This document shows positions 29,537 through 38,725 of a stretch of 64,000 bases of DNA, piece by piece. The stretch's first letter is position 1; each line of letters begins with the position of its first letter. The DNA comes from Pirellulales bacterium (lineage in GTDB: Bacteria; Planctomycetota; Planctomycetia; Pirellulales; Lacipirellulaceae), in assembly GCA_022841705.1 (NCBI GenBank), contig JALHQZ010000001.1:558001-622000 (forward strand), read 5' to 3'. Below the pieces are notes generated by a model. That model did no database searches and was not told where the DNA came from. It was given only the letters and a program-made list of their open reading frames with translations. A program made the position numbers and the translations under genes.

Positions 29537-30004
29537 CTACCGTTTCGACCCGCAACTGGTACACACGCGGCGGTAGCGGGTGAGGCCGGGGCCGGTGCTG
29601 ACGCGGAGTTCGATGAGGCCGCCGCACCGCTGACAGAACTCGGGGTCGTCGTCCGGGAGCGTGCCGGCGTCGGCTTGGCCTTGGCAGGCGACACAGCGCT
29701 TGGTGGCCGGCAGGGCTTCGAGTCGTTCGGGCGGAATTGGTTGGCGACAGATTTCGCAGAGCTGGGCGGCTTGCCAATCACCCTCCTCGTCGTCGGCTTC
29801 TTCCAGCGGGTTGAACGCCAGGCCTTCCGCCCCGCATTCGGGACACGCTATCTGCTGAGACGCATTCGGGGCAAGCGCGAGGACCAAGTCCCGCGTCGGC
29901 CGCTTCTCGCGCTTCAGCAGGCCCAACAAGCGTAGTCGGCCGACGAGTTGGTCGTGCGACAACAGCGTGCGATAGTTGCAGGTTCGGCAGGTGAGCGTGG
30001 GCAT
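29537..30004 (-). CDS. DksA/TraR-type zinc-finger protein
   Basis: 155 aa from ATG 30004 (an upstream in-frame ATG at 30046 is encoded by repeat DNA and was not chosen). Three pairs of CxxC motifs are visible: CRTCNY at the start, CPECGAEG in the middle, and CEICRQPIPPERLEALPATKRCVACQ, the last being the C4 zinc finger of the DksA/TraR family. A final CQRCGG/CTSCG pair makes a zinc ribbon. It probably binds zinc and perhaps RNA polymerase or nucleic acid; the acidic DksA coiled-coil tip is not recognisable, so a DksA role is not assured. Confidence 0.72.
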   Translation of the reverse strand: MPTLTCRTCNYRTLLSHDQLVGRLRLLGLLKREKRPTRDLVLALAPNASQQIACPECGAEGLAFNPLEEADDEEGDWQAAQLCEICRQPIPPERLEALPATKRCVACQGQADAGTLPDDDPEFCQRCGGLIELRVSTGPGLTRYRRVCTSCGSKR

Positions 30005-30251
30005 GGGGGAAGTGGGCAGTAGGTGGTGGGCCGTGGCCAGTGGCACCCAGCGTGTTCAGTTATGCGAAGTGCGATTGTACCAATTTTGCCGCCGATCCGC
30101 CGGTTTTCCGAAGGGCTCCGGTCGCCCGCAAGGGAGTTTTTCGGCCCGAATCGCGCCAAATTGGGCGGCGGCAATTACACTAAAAGTTCCGCCGGCCCGC
30201 AATTTAGCCGGCGCGCGAATCAATCGTTCAACACCTTTGAGGCGAATCGCG

Positions 30252-31139
30252 ATGCGTTTGTCACTCGTTAAAAAACTCTTGGTTTGCTCATTGCTTTTGG
30301 TCAGCAGCGCCGGCGCTCAAACGGTGCGATTCAACACCAGCGTCGGCGCGTTCGACATGCTGCTCAACCCGACGAACAACTCCAACTTGCAGGCGCATGT
30401 CGATAACATGCTCGCCAATATCGCCGCTGGGGTCTACCACTTTAATGTGGTGAACCGGGCCGCCGAAGGGTTTGTGTTGCAGATTGGCAGCTTTAAGACC
30501 GACTCGACCCAGCTCCCCGAAGTGCCGGTGAACGGCTTCGACGCTACGGATGCGTTCGATCCGGTGATTGTCGACAGCGACAACGACGGTCAGGTGGACT
30601 TTAGCACAACAGGTCTGACCAACACGCGCGGCACGGTGTCCCTTGCGCTCTCGGCCGGAAACGCGAATAGCGGTTCAGCGAGCTTCTTTATTAACCTTGC
30701 CGACTCGAATACGTTCCTCGATTCGCAAGGCTTCGTCCCCTTCGCGCGGATTGCCGACATGGCGACGGTCGACCGCATTATGGCGCTCACGCAAACGGAC
30801 TTAAGCGCCTCGGTGGGCCAAAACGGCAGTTTGGCATACATCGACGTACCGCTCACCGCCGATGGAAACCTGGTTGTCGTGGAGTCCGTGGGAGTGATCT
30901 CGCCGAGCAGCGTGTCGTTCAAAGGCCCACTGCTGAACGCGCTGGGTATCACGCCGCCGGCGAATGGCGTGCCCCAAAGTGCTGCGGCGGCGAGCGCGGC
31001 GACTTCGGCGCTGGTGAGCGGGTCGTCGGGGTCGCTGGTTTCGGCGGCGGTTTCTTCGAGTGCTGCTGTGCCCGAGCCGAGCACGGTGCTGCTCGCGGTG
31101 CTGGGGCTGGGCACGCTGGGAATGTTGCGTCGTCGATAG
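30252..31139 (+). CDS. Exported cyclophilin-type peptidyl-prolyl isomerase with PEP-CTERM anchor
   Basis: 295 aa from ATG 30252; residues 1-22 form a signal peptide (LLVSSAGAQ). The cyclophilin domain (about 25-215) shows family features such as ITLGxF-like VRFNTSVGAFDMLL, YHFNVVNR and SASFFINLADSNTFLDSQGFVPFARI. It ends with a Ser/Ala-rich spacer and a PEP-CTERM signal (VPEPSTVLLAVLGLG, LRRR). It would catalyse proline isomerisation during folding of exported proteins, tethered in the envelope. Several conserved catalytic positions of cyclophilin are not obvious, so activity is not certain. Confidence 0.82.
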   Translation: MRLSLVKKLLVCSLLLVSSAGAQTVRFNTSVGAFDMLLNPTNNSNLQAHVDNMLANIAAGVYHFNVVNRAAEGFVLQIGSFKTDSTQLPEVPVNGFDATDAFDPVIVDSDNDGQVDFSTTGLTNTRGTVSLALSAGNANSGSASFFINLADSNTFLDSQGFVPFARIADMATVDRIMALTQTDLSASVGQNGSLAYIDVPLTADGNLVVVESVGVISPSSVSFKGPLLNALGITPPANGVPQSAAAASAATSALVSGSSGSLVSAAVSSSAAVPEPSTVLLAVLGLGTLGMLRRR

Positions 31140-31218
31140 ACTCCTCCGTTTTCTGACGGGCGCGGCTGGACGAGCATAACTCGAAACGCTTGTCGCTTCG
31201 TGCGCTCGCGTCCCTAGC

Positions 31219-31237
31219 CGGACCGCCGCGCGGTCCG
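31219..31237. repeat. Palindromic repeat family B, copy 1
   Basis: CGGACCGC-CGC-GCGGTCCG, 8-bp perfect arms, preceded by TAGC and followed by AAT. The same unit with the same flanks is found inverted at 48853-48871. Confidence 0.8.
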
Positions 31238-31258
31238 AATTACGTCTGCGCACGAGAA

Positions 31259-31287
31259 AGCCGGAGGGCGTGGCCCTCCGGCTTTTT
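31259..31287. terminator. Rho-independent terminator between convergent genes
   Basis: AGCCGGAGGGC-GTG-GCCCTCCGGCT (11-bp perfect stem) followed by TTTTT. It lies between the cyclophilin gene (+) and the adhesin gene (-) and mainly serves the + strand. Confidence 0.9.
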
Positions 31288-31331
31288 GCGTGTGATGGTT
31301 GTACGTTTCGACCGCGACTACTCGACCGCGA

Positions 31332-34300
31332 CTATGGCGTCTGCGGGGGGTTCACTAAGTTGCCAAACTGGTTGACATCGTTCGGATCAAACGTCGGCTG
31401 CGGATTGTTGCGCGTGCCGGTGTTATTAAAGGTGGCGTCACGCTCAAAGATACTGATCGCTCCGGCGTCTTCGTTGATGAACAATTCGCCGCTGCCGACC
31501 CCGCCGCCCGCTTCCCGTGCGTCATTGGAGGAAAGGTTGAGGTTCACGGTCGGAGAGCCGCCGGACGTGATCAGCTCGAACTCTACAGGTGAAGCCGCAT
31601 TCGTGTTGATGAACACGTTGCTGGTGACCGTGGTATCGGCGACTGAGGTTCCGGCGATGTCGATAACCGCGGTGCGGTCGGTCGTGCTGTTGTTGGTGAA
31701 CGTATTGGCGTTGACGAGGTAGTTGACGTCGCCGCCGTTGACATCCAAGACAAACGCCTCGGCGTCGCCGGCCGTGATATTGTTCGCTTGGACGGTCACA
31801 TTGCCCGAGGTAACAGTTGAGCCAACAATCAGGCTGAGGGCCGTATCGGTTCCCGCGGTGCTGTAGGTCATATCGCGCACAATGTACGTGACCGTTCCCG
31901 CGTTGTTAGCCGTGAGTGCGATGCGTCCGTTGTTAAGCGTGGTGGGGCCATCCACCGTGGCGCTAAAGCTACCGGCGTTGGTAGCCGTGGCGAGGATTGG
32001 GCCCCCGTAGGAGCCGCCGTTGACTGCAAATGTTGCATTGCCGTTGCCGGCGGAAGTGAAGGTGACACCGGCGGCGCTGGTCGTATTGTTGAAGGTTGCC
32101 GTGACGGCGCCGTTGCCTTGATCGTTCACGGTGATGGCGCCCAAGGCGGTCGTGCCGCCGGAGTTGTTGCTGCTGATCGTCATCGCGCCTGTCGATCCGC
32201 CGGCCGAAGTGGCGGTCACGGTTCCCGCGCTGTTGACGGTATTCATGTTGATTGTGCCGGCCCCGGAACCGTTCACGTTGAGCGACACGTTGTCGACACC
32301 GGTCACCGTATTCATCGTAAGCGTGCCGGCGCCGGTGGCCGTGGTCAGGCTGACGTTGGCGCTGGCGGGGGTATCGGCGGTGACGTTGGTCATGGTGGTC
32401 GTCAAGGCGCCGGTGCCGACTCCCGTGGAGAGCGCTACGTCGCCCGCTTGCGTGATGGTGTTCATCGTAACCGTCCCGCCGCCGGTACCCGTCGAGGAGA
32501 CGACCACGTCCTTGTCAGCCAAGTCGACCGTGCTCAGGCTGAGAGTTCGAGCGGTGGTGCCGTCGAAGGTTGCGTCGACAGCGCGGCCGCCCGCCGCAAC
32601 GATGTCAACTCCATTCAAGGCAAGGCTGGTGTCGTTGACGAACACTGCCGCATCAGTGGCGCCAGCGCTGGTCGAGCGGATCGTGCCATCGTTGATAGTG
32701 ACGTTTCCATCAAAGTTCTGAACGGAGACGCTGTTGGTGGCGGCGCCCGTGGTCGTCGTCACGTTCGAGAAGGTAAGGCCACTGGTTGACGACCCACCGT
32801 TGATATCAATCGCACGGCCAGTGCCGGTGGTGATCGTGTTACTGCTGCCGGTGACGTTGATCTCGCTATCGCCGGTGGATGCGATGCCCGTGCCACTGCT
32901 GGTGGTAATGTCGAGATTGGTAAAGTCAACCGACGAGTTGTCGTCATTCGTGGTCAGGTTAACGGCGGTATTGGTCCCCGTGTTGAGGGTGGTTTGTCCG
33001 CTGAAGAGCGTAACCCCGCCATCTTCGCGATTGCTAATGGCGATGCCGGCGCCGTTGTCGGTCACGTCACCGGTGACGGTGATATCGTCATTGCCATCGT
33101 TAATGAAGAACGACCGCCCGCCGGAGTTAGTGATATCACCGGCGAAAGTGATGTTGCCCGCGTCGCCTGCGCCATCGGTCGTATCGGCGATGACCACCGC
33201 ATCGCCAGTACCGGAGTGCGTGATCGAACCCGCCGAGCCAAACGTAATGGCGGCCTGCGCGCCCGAGATGTTCACCGCATCGGCATTGTTGGCCGTGATA
33301 TCGCCGTTGACGTTGACGACCCCCTCGTTGTTCTGGATCAACACCGTCCCGCCATTGACCGTGTTCGCGGTGATCACATCGGAGCTGATGGTCACGTTAC
33401 CTTCGGTATCCACTACCCGCACGGCAGTGCCAATCACATCGCGAATCGTGGTGGTGCTGCCGACGGAGACGTTGCCGGTAGCGCCTTCGATATCCACGGC
33501 CGGACCGGCGCCGCCGGTTAGCGTACTGTTGTTGATGTTCACGGGGCCAGCGGTATCCACCAGGCGAATGGCGCCATCGCCGGCTGTGCCGCCGTTGTAG
33601 GTGAAGTTATCAATGTTGGTGACATCGCCCGTGGTGTTGTTGGTGTTGCTGATCAAGATGCTACGATCGCTGACGTTGCCGTTGGACGTGACGCGCGTGA
33701 TGTTGATCGTCTCGCCGTTGTTAGTGGTGGCGCTGGTATCGGCATCGATTTCGATATCGTTGCCCATGACGTTGTTGAACGTAACGCGATCGATCACCAC
33801 GTTACCAAGAATGTTGAAGGTCTCGGTGACGTTTTCGTCGTTGTCATTGTCGTCAGTATCGACGCGGTCGAAGGCGGCGAGCGCAATGCCGTCGCCGGTG
33901 GTGTTGTTGATGGTCAGGCGGTTGAGATTCGGATTTGCCGAACCGGTGGGGCCACTGACGATGGCATTTTGGCCCCCCGTGAAAGTGAGATTTTCCACGC
34001 GGTTGTCGTCCGCCAGCGTAACAGTCGCTTGCCCTGCGACGCCGTTGAGAATCGGCACGACGCCGTCGATGGCGCCCGGCGCGGTCTCCGGAGCAGTGAT
34101 CGTGATCGGGGCGCCGGAAGAGTTGAAGGCGCTGAACGACGCGGTGCGGCCGCCCCCTTCGCCAAAGAATTGCTGATCGTTTTGTAATGTGGCGACGGAG
34201 CCCGTCAGGTTGCTACCCGCGTGCGCGAGGATGATATCGCCCTCAGCGCTGTTGTTATCAATATCGCCGAGATTGTTGAGCGGCCGTTCAAACGAACCAT

Positions 34301-35447
34301 CGCCGCCCGCGGCGGCGGTGCTGTCGACGTGCACAAAACGCTGGGCGTCGCCATCGAGGTTTTCGAGCGGATCGCTAGCCGATGTCGCCGTGCTTTGCAC
34401 CATCGCCACATAATCGTTCCGCAGCACCGGCTCGCGGAAGCGGTCGCGCAGCGTGCAGGTGAGGGCCGTGTTGTTGCGGGTGCGGCCGATGAACCAGGTG
34501 AGTCCGACCACCGCATTGGTGTCGAACAGTTCATCGTGCGTCATTTGGAACTGGGCCAAGATGTCGGGCGTCACGTAGCCACGCAGACCATAACGGCCGC
34601 CGGCTGTGTCGAACCCGCCGCCATCAAAGCCGTAGGCGCCGCCAAAGACCCACGCGTCGAGATCGCGGATCCGCCGGGCGACTTCCACTTCACCACCCGT
34701 GAGCGCGGTGTCACGGATGCCAATTAGTTCGGAGCCAATAAAGTTGCCGAAGAAGACGTTGTTGCCGGTGGGCCGAAAGTCGCGGTCCTGGCTGGTGGGG
34801 CCGACGGGGATGTACGCGTTCGCGCGGAAGTCCCAAGTGTCGCCCAGCAGTTCGGCGGAGACGCCCACCTGCGGGAAGAAGTTCTCGCCGCCGGCGCTGG
34901 AACCATCGCTCCACAAACTGATCCCGGCGATCTTTTCGCGATCAGGCGACCACGGAAACACCGGCAGCGTCATCCAGCGGTAGCCGACGCCGACGTTGTA
35001 GCCGACTTTCGATTCATCGTTGAGTGTCACTTGGCCATCGATGAACCAAGCGCTATCGCGATCGGGCTGCCACATCTTCATCGTGCCCAAATCAAAATTG
35101 CCATCGAGTTGGCCGTAGCTTTCGCTGTTGTAGCGGGCGCGCAAGTGGCTGCCGAGCGCGGGGCTGTAACCCACGCCGCCGCCGGAGTAACTGCCCCCGT
35201 CGCTTGCGGTCACCGCATTCTGCATGGTGTAGGGCGCAACTTCACCCGCGACGGTTCCCTCTGTCGGGACCGTCAGGCCCGGAGAGGTTGCGATTGGCGC
35301 TTCGACTGATTCAGGCGGCATCGACAACGCACCCGATTTGGCGCCTTGGCCCAACGCCGTCGCCGGCAGGAAGACCCCGCCGAGCGGCAAGAGGACAGCC
35401 CAAACGCACACCCCGCTTGCCAAAATTCTTTCGGCCGATGCATTCAT
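31332..35447 (-). CDS. Inverse-autotransporter-like adhesin with long beta-helix
   Basis: 1371 aa from ATG 35447, giving a signal peptide (about residues 1-35). Residues about 90-370 form an outer-membrane barrel (YSPALGSHLRARYNSES, WFIDGQVTLNDESKVGYNVG, GYRWMTLPVFPW, NAYIPVGP, GLRGYVTPDILAQFQMTHD) of the inverse-autotransporter type seen in intimin/invasin relatives. The remaining 1000 residues are Asn/Thr/Gly-rich repeats (for example GGTVTMNTIT, GAGTINMNTVN), a right-handed beta-helix stalk. It is probably inserted in the outer membrane by its N-terminal barrel and exposes the helix. It has no PEP-CTERM signal. Target unknown. Confidence 0.82.
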   Translation of the reverse strand: MNASAERILASGVCVWAVLLPLGGVFLPATALGQGAKSGALSMPPESVEAPIATSPGLTVPTEGTVAGEVAPYTMQNAVTASDGGSYSGGGVGYSPALGSHLRARYNSESYGQLDGNFDLGTMKMWQPDRDSAWFIDGQVTLNDESKVGYNVGVGYRWMTLPVFPWSPDREKIAGISLWSDGSSAGGENFFPQVGVSAELLGDTWDFRANAYIPVGPTSQDRDFRPTGNNVFFGNFIGSELIGIRDTALTGGEVEVARRIRDLDAWVFGGAYGFDGGGFDTAGGRYGLRGYVTPDILAQFQMTHDELFDTNAVVGLTWFIGRTRNNTALTCTLRDRFREPVLRNDYVAMVQSTATSASDPLENLDGDAQRFVHVDSTAAAGGDGSFERPLNNLGDIDNNSAEGDIILAHAGSNLTGSVATLQNDQQFFGEGGGRTASFSAFNSSGAPITITAPETAPGAIDGVVPILNGVAGQATVTLADDNRVENLTFTGGQNAIVSGPTGSANPNLNRLTINNTTGDGIALAAFDRVDTDDNDNDENVTETFNILGNVVIDRVTFNNVMGNDIEIDADTSATTNNGETINITRVTSNGNVSDRSILISNTNNTTGDVTNIDNFTYNGGTAGDGAIRLVDTAGPVNINNSTLTGGAGPAVDIEGATGNVSVGSTTTIRDVIGTAVRVVDTEGNVTISSDVITANTVNGGTVLIQNNEGVVNVNGDITANNADAVNISGAQAAITFGSAGSITHSGTGDAVVIADTTDGAGDAGNITFAGDITNSGGRSFFINDGNDDITVTGDVTDNGAGIAISNREDGGVTLFSGQTTLNTGTNTAVNLTTNDDNSSVDFTNLDITTSSGTGIASTGDSEINVTGSSNTITTGTGRAIDINGGSSTSGLTFSNVTTTTGAATNSVSVQNFDGNVTINDGTIRSTSAGATDAAVFVNDTSLALNGVDIVAAGGRAVDATFDGTTARTLSLSTVDLADKDVVVSSTGTGGGTVTMNTITQAGDVALSTGVGTGALTTTMTNVTADTPASANVSLTTATGAGTLTMNTVTGVDNVSLNVNGSGAGTINMNTVNSAGTVTATSAGGSTGAMTISSNNSGGTTALGAITVNDQGNGAVTATFNNTTSAAGVTFTSAGNGNATFAVNGGSYGGPILATATNAGSFSATVDGPTTLNNGRIALTANNAGTVTYIVRDMTYSTAGTDTALSLIVGSTVTSGNVTVQANNITAGDAEAFVLDVNGGDVNYLVNANTFTNNSTTDRTAVIDIAGTSVADTTVTSNVFINTNAASPVEFELITSGGSPTVNLNLSSNDAREAGGGVGSGELFINEDAGAISIFERDATFNNTGTRNNPQPTFDPNDVNQFGNLVNPPQTP

Positions 35448-35682
35448 CGCGCAGTTACTCCCCGTCGCCCACCGCCCACTATGTTCCCGCACAATGGAAG
35501 GCGCGCAAGTTTGGTGATTAGCCGTTCGGTAGAAGAACGGACCTTGGGCCTCGGGCCCAGGCGGCGGGAGAATAGGAGCCAATCGCTCAAACTGCAAGAG
35601 CAGTTTTCACGCGATTGGGGGGTGATTCTTGGAATTCTTCACCCAGACGAGCCCCGATTCTTTAGAGCGCGGGCAATGCAAT

Positions 35683-35724
35683 CCACGGTGCGGTGGTGTC
35701 AACGTCAACCTCACCGCGCCGTGG
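35683..35724. repeat. Inverted repeat upstream of the GH144-like gene
   Basis: Arms CCACGGTGCGGTG (35683-35695) and CACCGCGCCGTGG (35712-35724) match in 12 of 13 positions; the flanks GCAATGC and GCATTGC extend the palindrome. The right part (35716-35736) recurs, with 18 of 21 bases identical, at 38044-38064, on the other side of the GH144-like gene. Confidence 0.75.
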
Positions 35725-35765
35725 TCGGCATTGCAGACTAGCTCAGTTTGTAGGACTGAAAGCGC

Positions 35766-35795
35766 TTGCACCAGGTGAATCGTCAGTCGTATACT
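35766..35795 (+). promoter_or_regulatory. Possible promoter of the GH144-like gene
   Basis: TTGCAC (35766-35771) and TATACT (35790-35795) are 18 bases apart, about 50 bases upstream of the start at 35845. The -10 box is good but the -35 box is weak. Confidence 0.4.
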
Positions 35796-35844
35796 CGCCA
35801 ATTGCCACCCGGATTGCCTCCTCCCGCGAATATTCGAGTCTCCC

Positions 35845-38025
35845 ATGCGACTGCTCTTCGGCTTACTCTTCCTTCTGTCAAGTTTGGTGCACGCCGGCGG
35901 CTACGATTCGGCGGTCATCTTCCAAAACGCCGCCGTGACGGGCCCGAGCTATCACAGCGCAGGCAGCGTGGTGGCGCCGAGTGAATTGGAACTCGATGCC
36001 AACAAACTTCCCGCTCGCGCTGAGCGGTTCGTTAGCCCGCCGAATAGTTTGCGGCTCGCCTGGACAAGCGCCTTCGGCGGCGACTGGCGGGCCACCATCA
36101 AGGTCGCGTCGCAGTACGGCCATCGCTTTCGCTTTACCGGCGATACGCTGGTGCTCAACTGCTATTCGGAGGAGGGGCTGTCGCTCGACGAGGCGCCTCG
36201 GCTTTACCTCCGCAGTGCCAAAGGAGGCTCGCCGACCGTATCGCTGCTGCTCAAACAGAAAGAGCTGCCCGCCAAGAAATGGACGCAAGTTGAGTTACCG
36301 CTCGTTGGCGTGCGAGGCATTTTCGGCGGCACGGCGGATTCGGAGTTTGATCTGGCGAACCTCGAAGCGATCGAACTGGTGCAGGGGCTCGACGATGGCA
36401 AACCGCATGTGCTGTGGATCGATGACGTGCGGCTGCTCACCGCCGAGCAGCTTCGTGATCACGAAGCGCCTGCCGCGCCACAAGGTTTGGCAGCGACGGG
36501 GCGCGATCGGCACGTCGATCTTATATGGCGACCGAATACAGAGCCCGATCTACTTGGTTACCGGCTGTACCGCGCGGAGGAAGGTGCGAAGTATACGCCG
36601 ATCATCTCCCGGCCGGGGCTCTACCAGCGGGCGGTCGATTTCGTTGGCGGTAAGTCACCCGAGTTTTCATACCGCATCACGGCGGTGGACGTGACGGGTA
36701 ACGAGTCGAAGCCGTCGAACGTGGTGAGCGCCGCGACTCGGCCGCACAGCGATGAGGAACTACTATCGATGGTGCAAGAAGGTTGTTTTCGCTACTACTG
36801 GGAAGCACACAATAATCCGTCGGGCATGGCGCTCGAGATCTTGCCGGGGGATGAGCAACTCGTGGCGCTCGGCGCCTCGGGGTTCGGCATCGGCGCGCTC
36901 GTGGTCGGCGCCGAGCGCGGATTTGCACCGCGGGAGCAAATTGCCGAGCGACTGCTACAGATTCTTAAGTTCCTTCAGCGGGCCGATCGATTTCACGGCG
37001 TGTGGCCTCACTTTCTTCACGGTGAAACGGGCCACGTGACGCCGCTGTTCGGCAAGTACGACAATGGCAGCGATTTGGTTGAAACGGCGTTTCTGATGCA
37101 AGGCCTGCTGATCGCCCGGCAGTATTTTGACCGCGACAATCCTGCCGAACGGGAGATTCGTGAGCGCATCACCAAGCTCTGGCGCGAAGTTGAGTGGGAT
37201 TGGCATCGCCGTGAGCCCGACAGCCCGGTGCTTTACTGGCACTGGTCACCGGAGCACGCTTGGAAGATTAGCCACCCGCTGATCGGCTGGAACGAGACAA
37301 TGATTATTTACCTGCTGGCGATCGCTTCGCCCACACACGGCGTACCGGCCGAAATGTTTCACACGGGGTTTGCCGGAACGGATGAGCGCGCGATCAACTA
37401 TCGCCGGAATTGGAGCCGCACCACGGTCGGCGACCACTATGTGAACGGCCAAACGTTCGCGGGGCATAAGATCGATGTCGGCTGCGGCAATGGAGGTGAA
37501 CTCTTCTTCAACCAGTTCTCGTTTCATGGTTTCGATCCCCGCGGCAAGCGCGACCCCTACACCAACTATGCCCGCAACAATCGCAACATCGCGCTGGTGA
37601 GCCGGGCTTACGCGATTGACAATCCACGCAATCGCGTTGGCTATGGCCCGGACTGCTGGGGGTTCTCGGCAGGCGTGAACAACGGCGGGGGTCGCCCTTT
37701 GCCGCGCGACGATAACGGCACGATTTGCAGTTCGGCGGCGCTCGGCGTATTTCCCTTCACGCCGGACGAATCGATGGCAGCGCTCAAGCATTTCTACCGC
37801 GAACTCGGGCCCAAAGTGTGGGGCGTGTACGGTTTTCACGACGGCTTTAACGAAACCGAGCAGTGGTTCGACGAAGTTTACATGGGTCTCAACCAAGCGC
37901 AGATTGTGGTGATGATCGAAAACCATCGAACCGGGTTACCGTGGAAGTGCTTTATGGCGAATCCGGAGGTGGCGCCGATGCTGAAGGCGATCGGGTTTGT
38001 GATGGATGTGGGTGGGGATCGGTAG
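35845..38025 (+). CDS. Secreted glucoamylase-like / GH144-type glucanase
   Basis: 726 aa. Signal peptide (1-17), a carbohydrate-binding-like beta-sandwich (about 25-200), an Fn3-like domain (about 210-300, AAPQGLAATGRDRHVDLIW), and the glycoamylase-like (alpha/alpha)6 domain (PF10091, about 305-720). The catalytic region includes ELLSMVQEGCFRYYWEA, FHGVWPHFLHGETG, LVETAFLMQGLL, IGWNETMIIYLLA and YGPDCWGFSAG. Homologues in GH144 hydrolyse beta-1,2-glucans; others are annotated only as glucoamylase family. The substrate is inferred. It stands apart from other glycan genes and its neighbour is a broken KDPG aldolase. Confidence 0.85.
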   Translation: MRLLFGLLFLLSSLVHAGGYDSAVIFQNAAVTGPSYHSAGSVVAPSELELDANKLPARAERFVSPPNSLRLAWTSAFGGDWRATIKVASQYGHRFRFTGDTLVLNCYSEEGLSLDEAPRLYLRSAKGGSPTVSLLLKQKELPAKKWTQVELPLVGVRGIFGGTADSEFDLANLEAIELVQGLDDGKPHVLWIDDVRLLTAEQLRDHEAPAAPQGLAATGRDRHVDLIWRPNTEPDLLGYRLYRAEEGAKYTPIISRPGLYQRAVDFVGGKSPEFSYRITAVDVTGNESKPSNVVSAATRPHSDEELLSMVQEGCFRYYWEAHNNPSGMALEILPGDEQLVALGASGFGIGALVVGAERGFAPREQIAERLLQILKFLQRADRFHGVWPHFLHGETGHVTPLFGKYDNGSDLVETAFLMQGLLIARQYFDRDNPAEREIRERITKLWREVEWDWHRREPDSPVLYWHWSPEHAWKISHPLIGWNETMIIYLLAIASPTHGVPAEMFHTGFAGTDERAINYRRNWSRTTVGDHYVNGQTFAGHKIDVGCGNGGELFFNQFSFHGFDPRGKRDPYTNYARNNRNIALVSRAYAIDNPRNRVGYGPDCWGFSAGVNNGGGRPLPRDDNGTICSSAALGVFPFTPDESMAALKHFYRELGPKVWGVYGFHDGFNETEQWFDEVYMGLNQAQIVVMIENHRTGLPWKCFMANPEVAPMLKAIGFVMDVGGDR

Positions 38026-38076
38026 GGCGGAGCCTAATGCGCCGCGCCGTGGACTGCATTGCAGGTGCGGCTCAGA

Positions 38077-38723
38077 TTAAGTCGAAAGCGAATCGACAAG
38101 CTGCTTCACCTCGCGCAATGCTTGCAAGATGGGATTGAAGTCGCCGTTGGCGTACAGCGCTGGCGTGATCATCCAGCTTCCACCGCAGCAGAGGACCGAT
38201 GGAAGTTTGAGGTAATCGGGAAGGTTCGTGAGCGAAATCCCGCCTGTCGGCATGAATCGCACCTGCGGATAGGGGCCCGCGAATGCCTTGAGGGTTTTCA
38301 CGCCGCCGAATGACTCGGCGGGGAAGAACTACACCGTGGTGAGCCCCACTTCGAGCACCAACTCCAGCTCGCTCGGCGTCGCGACGTCGGGGCAAATCGG
38401 GATGCCACGCTATTGAGCGTATTCCACCACACGGGGATTGAAGCCTGGGGTGATGATCATCCTAGCGCCGGCGTCGATAGCGGCGTCAATTTGCTCGGTT
38501 GTTCGCACGGTACCGGCGATGGGCAGCACTTCACCACTGGCCGCCATGATGCGTAAGGTATCCAACGCTACGTCGGAGCGAAACGTCACTTCCGCGATGG
38601 GGAGGCCGCCGGCGATGAGCGCTTCGGCGAGCGGATTGGCGTCGGCTGCCTTTTCGAGCGCAATCACTGGGACCACGCGATGGTGGGCGAGAATGTCGAA
38701 CGGATCGACAGCGGCACGTCCAT
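38077..38723 (-). pseudogene. eda: KDPG/KHG aldolase pseudogene (eda) with TAG at the catalytic lysine
   Basis: The minus strand encodes a nearly complete aldolase: FDILAHHRVVPVIALEKA, EALIAGGLPIAEVTFRSD, then IITPGF, IPICPDVATPSELELVLEVG, FFPAESFGGVKTLKAF, QVRFMPTGGIS and SVLCCGGSWM. Two in-frame TAG codons interrupt it, at 38410-38412 (after VVEYAQ) and at 38329-38331 (in LTTV*FFPAE). In the family the latter residue is the Schiff-base lysine. The only nearby ATG (38723, AAGGGG upstream, 2 bases after the purU stop) is out of frame with the rest, so a third lesion lies near the start. The enzyme would split 2-keto-3-deoxy-6-phosphogluconate. Confidence 0.85.
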
Positions 38724-38725
38724 GC

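Larger units (their letters stand above)
35448..35844. other. Divergent intergenic region, 397 bp
   Basis: Lies between the adhesin (-) and the GH144-like gene (+). It contains a small hairpin at about 35547-35562 (TGGGCC-TC-GGGCCCA), the inverted repeat at 35683-35724 and a possible promoter at 35766-35795. No RNA gene or small coding frame with support was seen. Confidence 0.6.

Noticed and set aside
38329..38412. Programmed amber read-through (pyrrolysine-like) in eda
   Set aside because: TAG is an ordinary stop in other genes here (cinA, nadE), the start is also out of frame, and no suppressor machinery is visible; a pseudogene is simpler.
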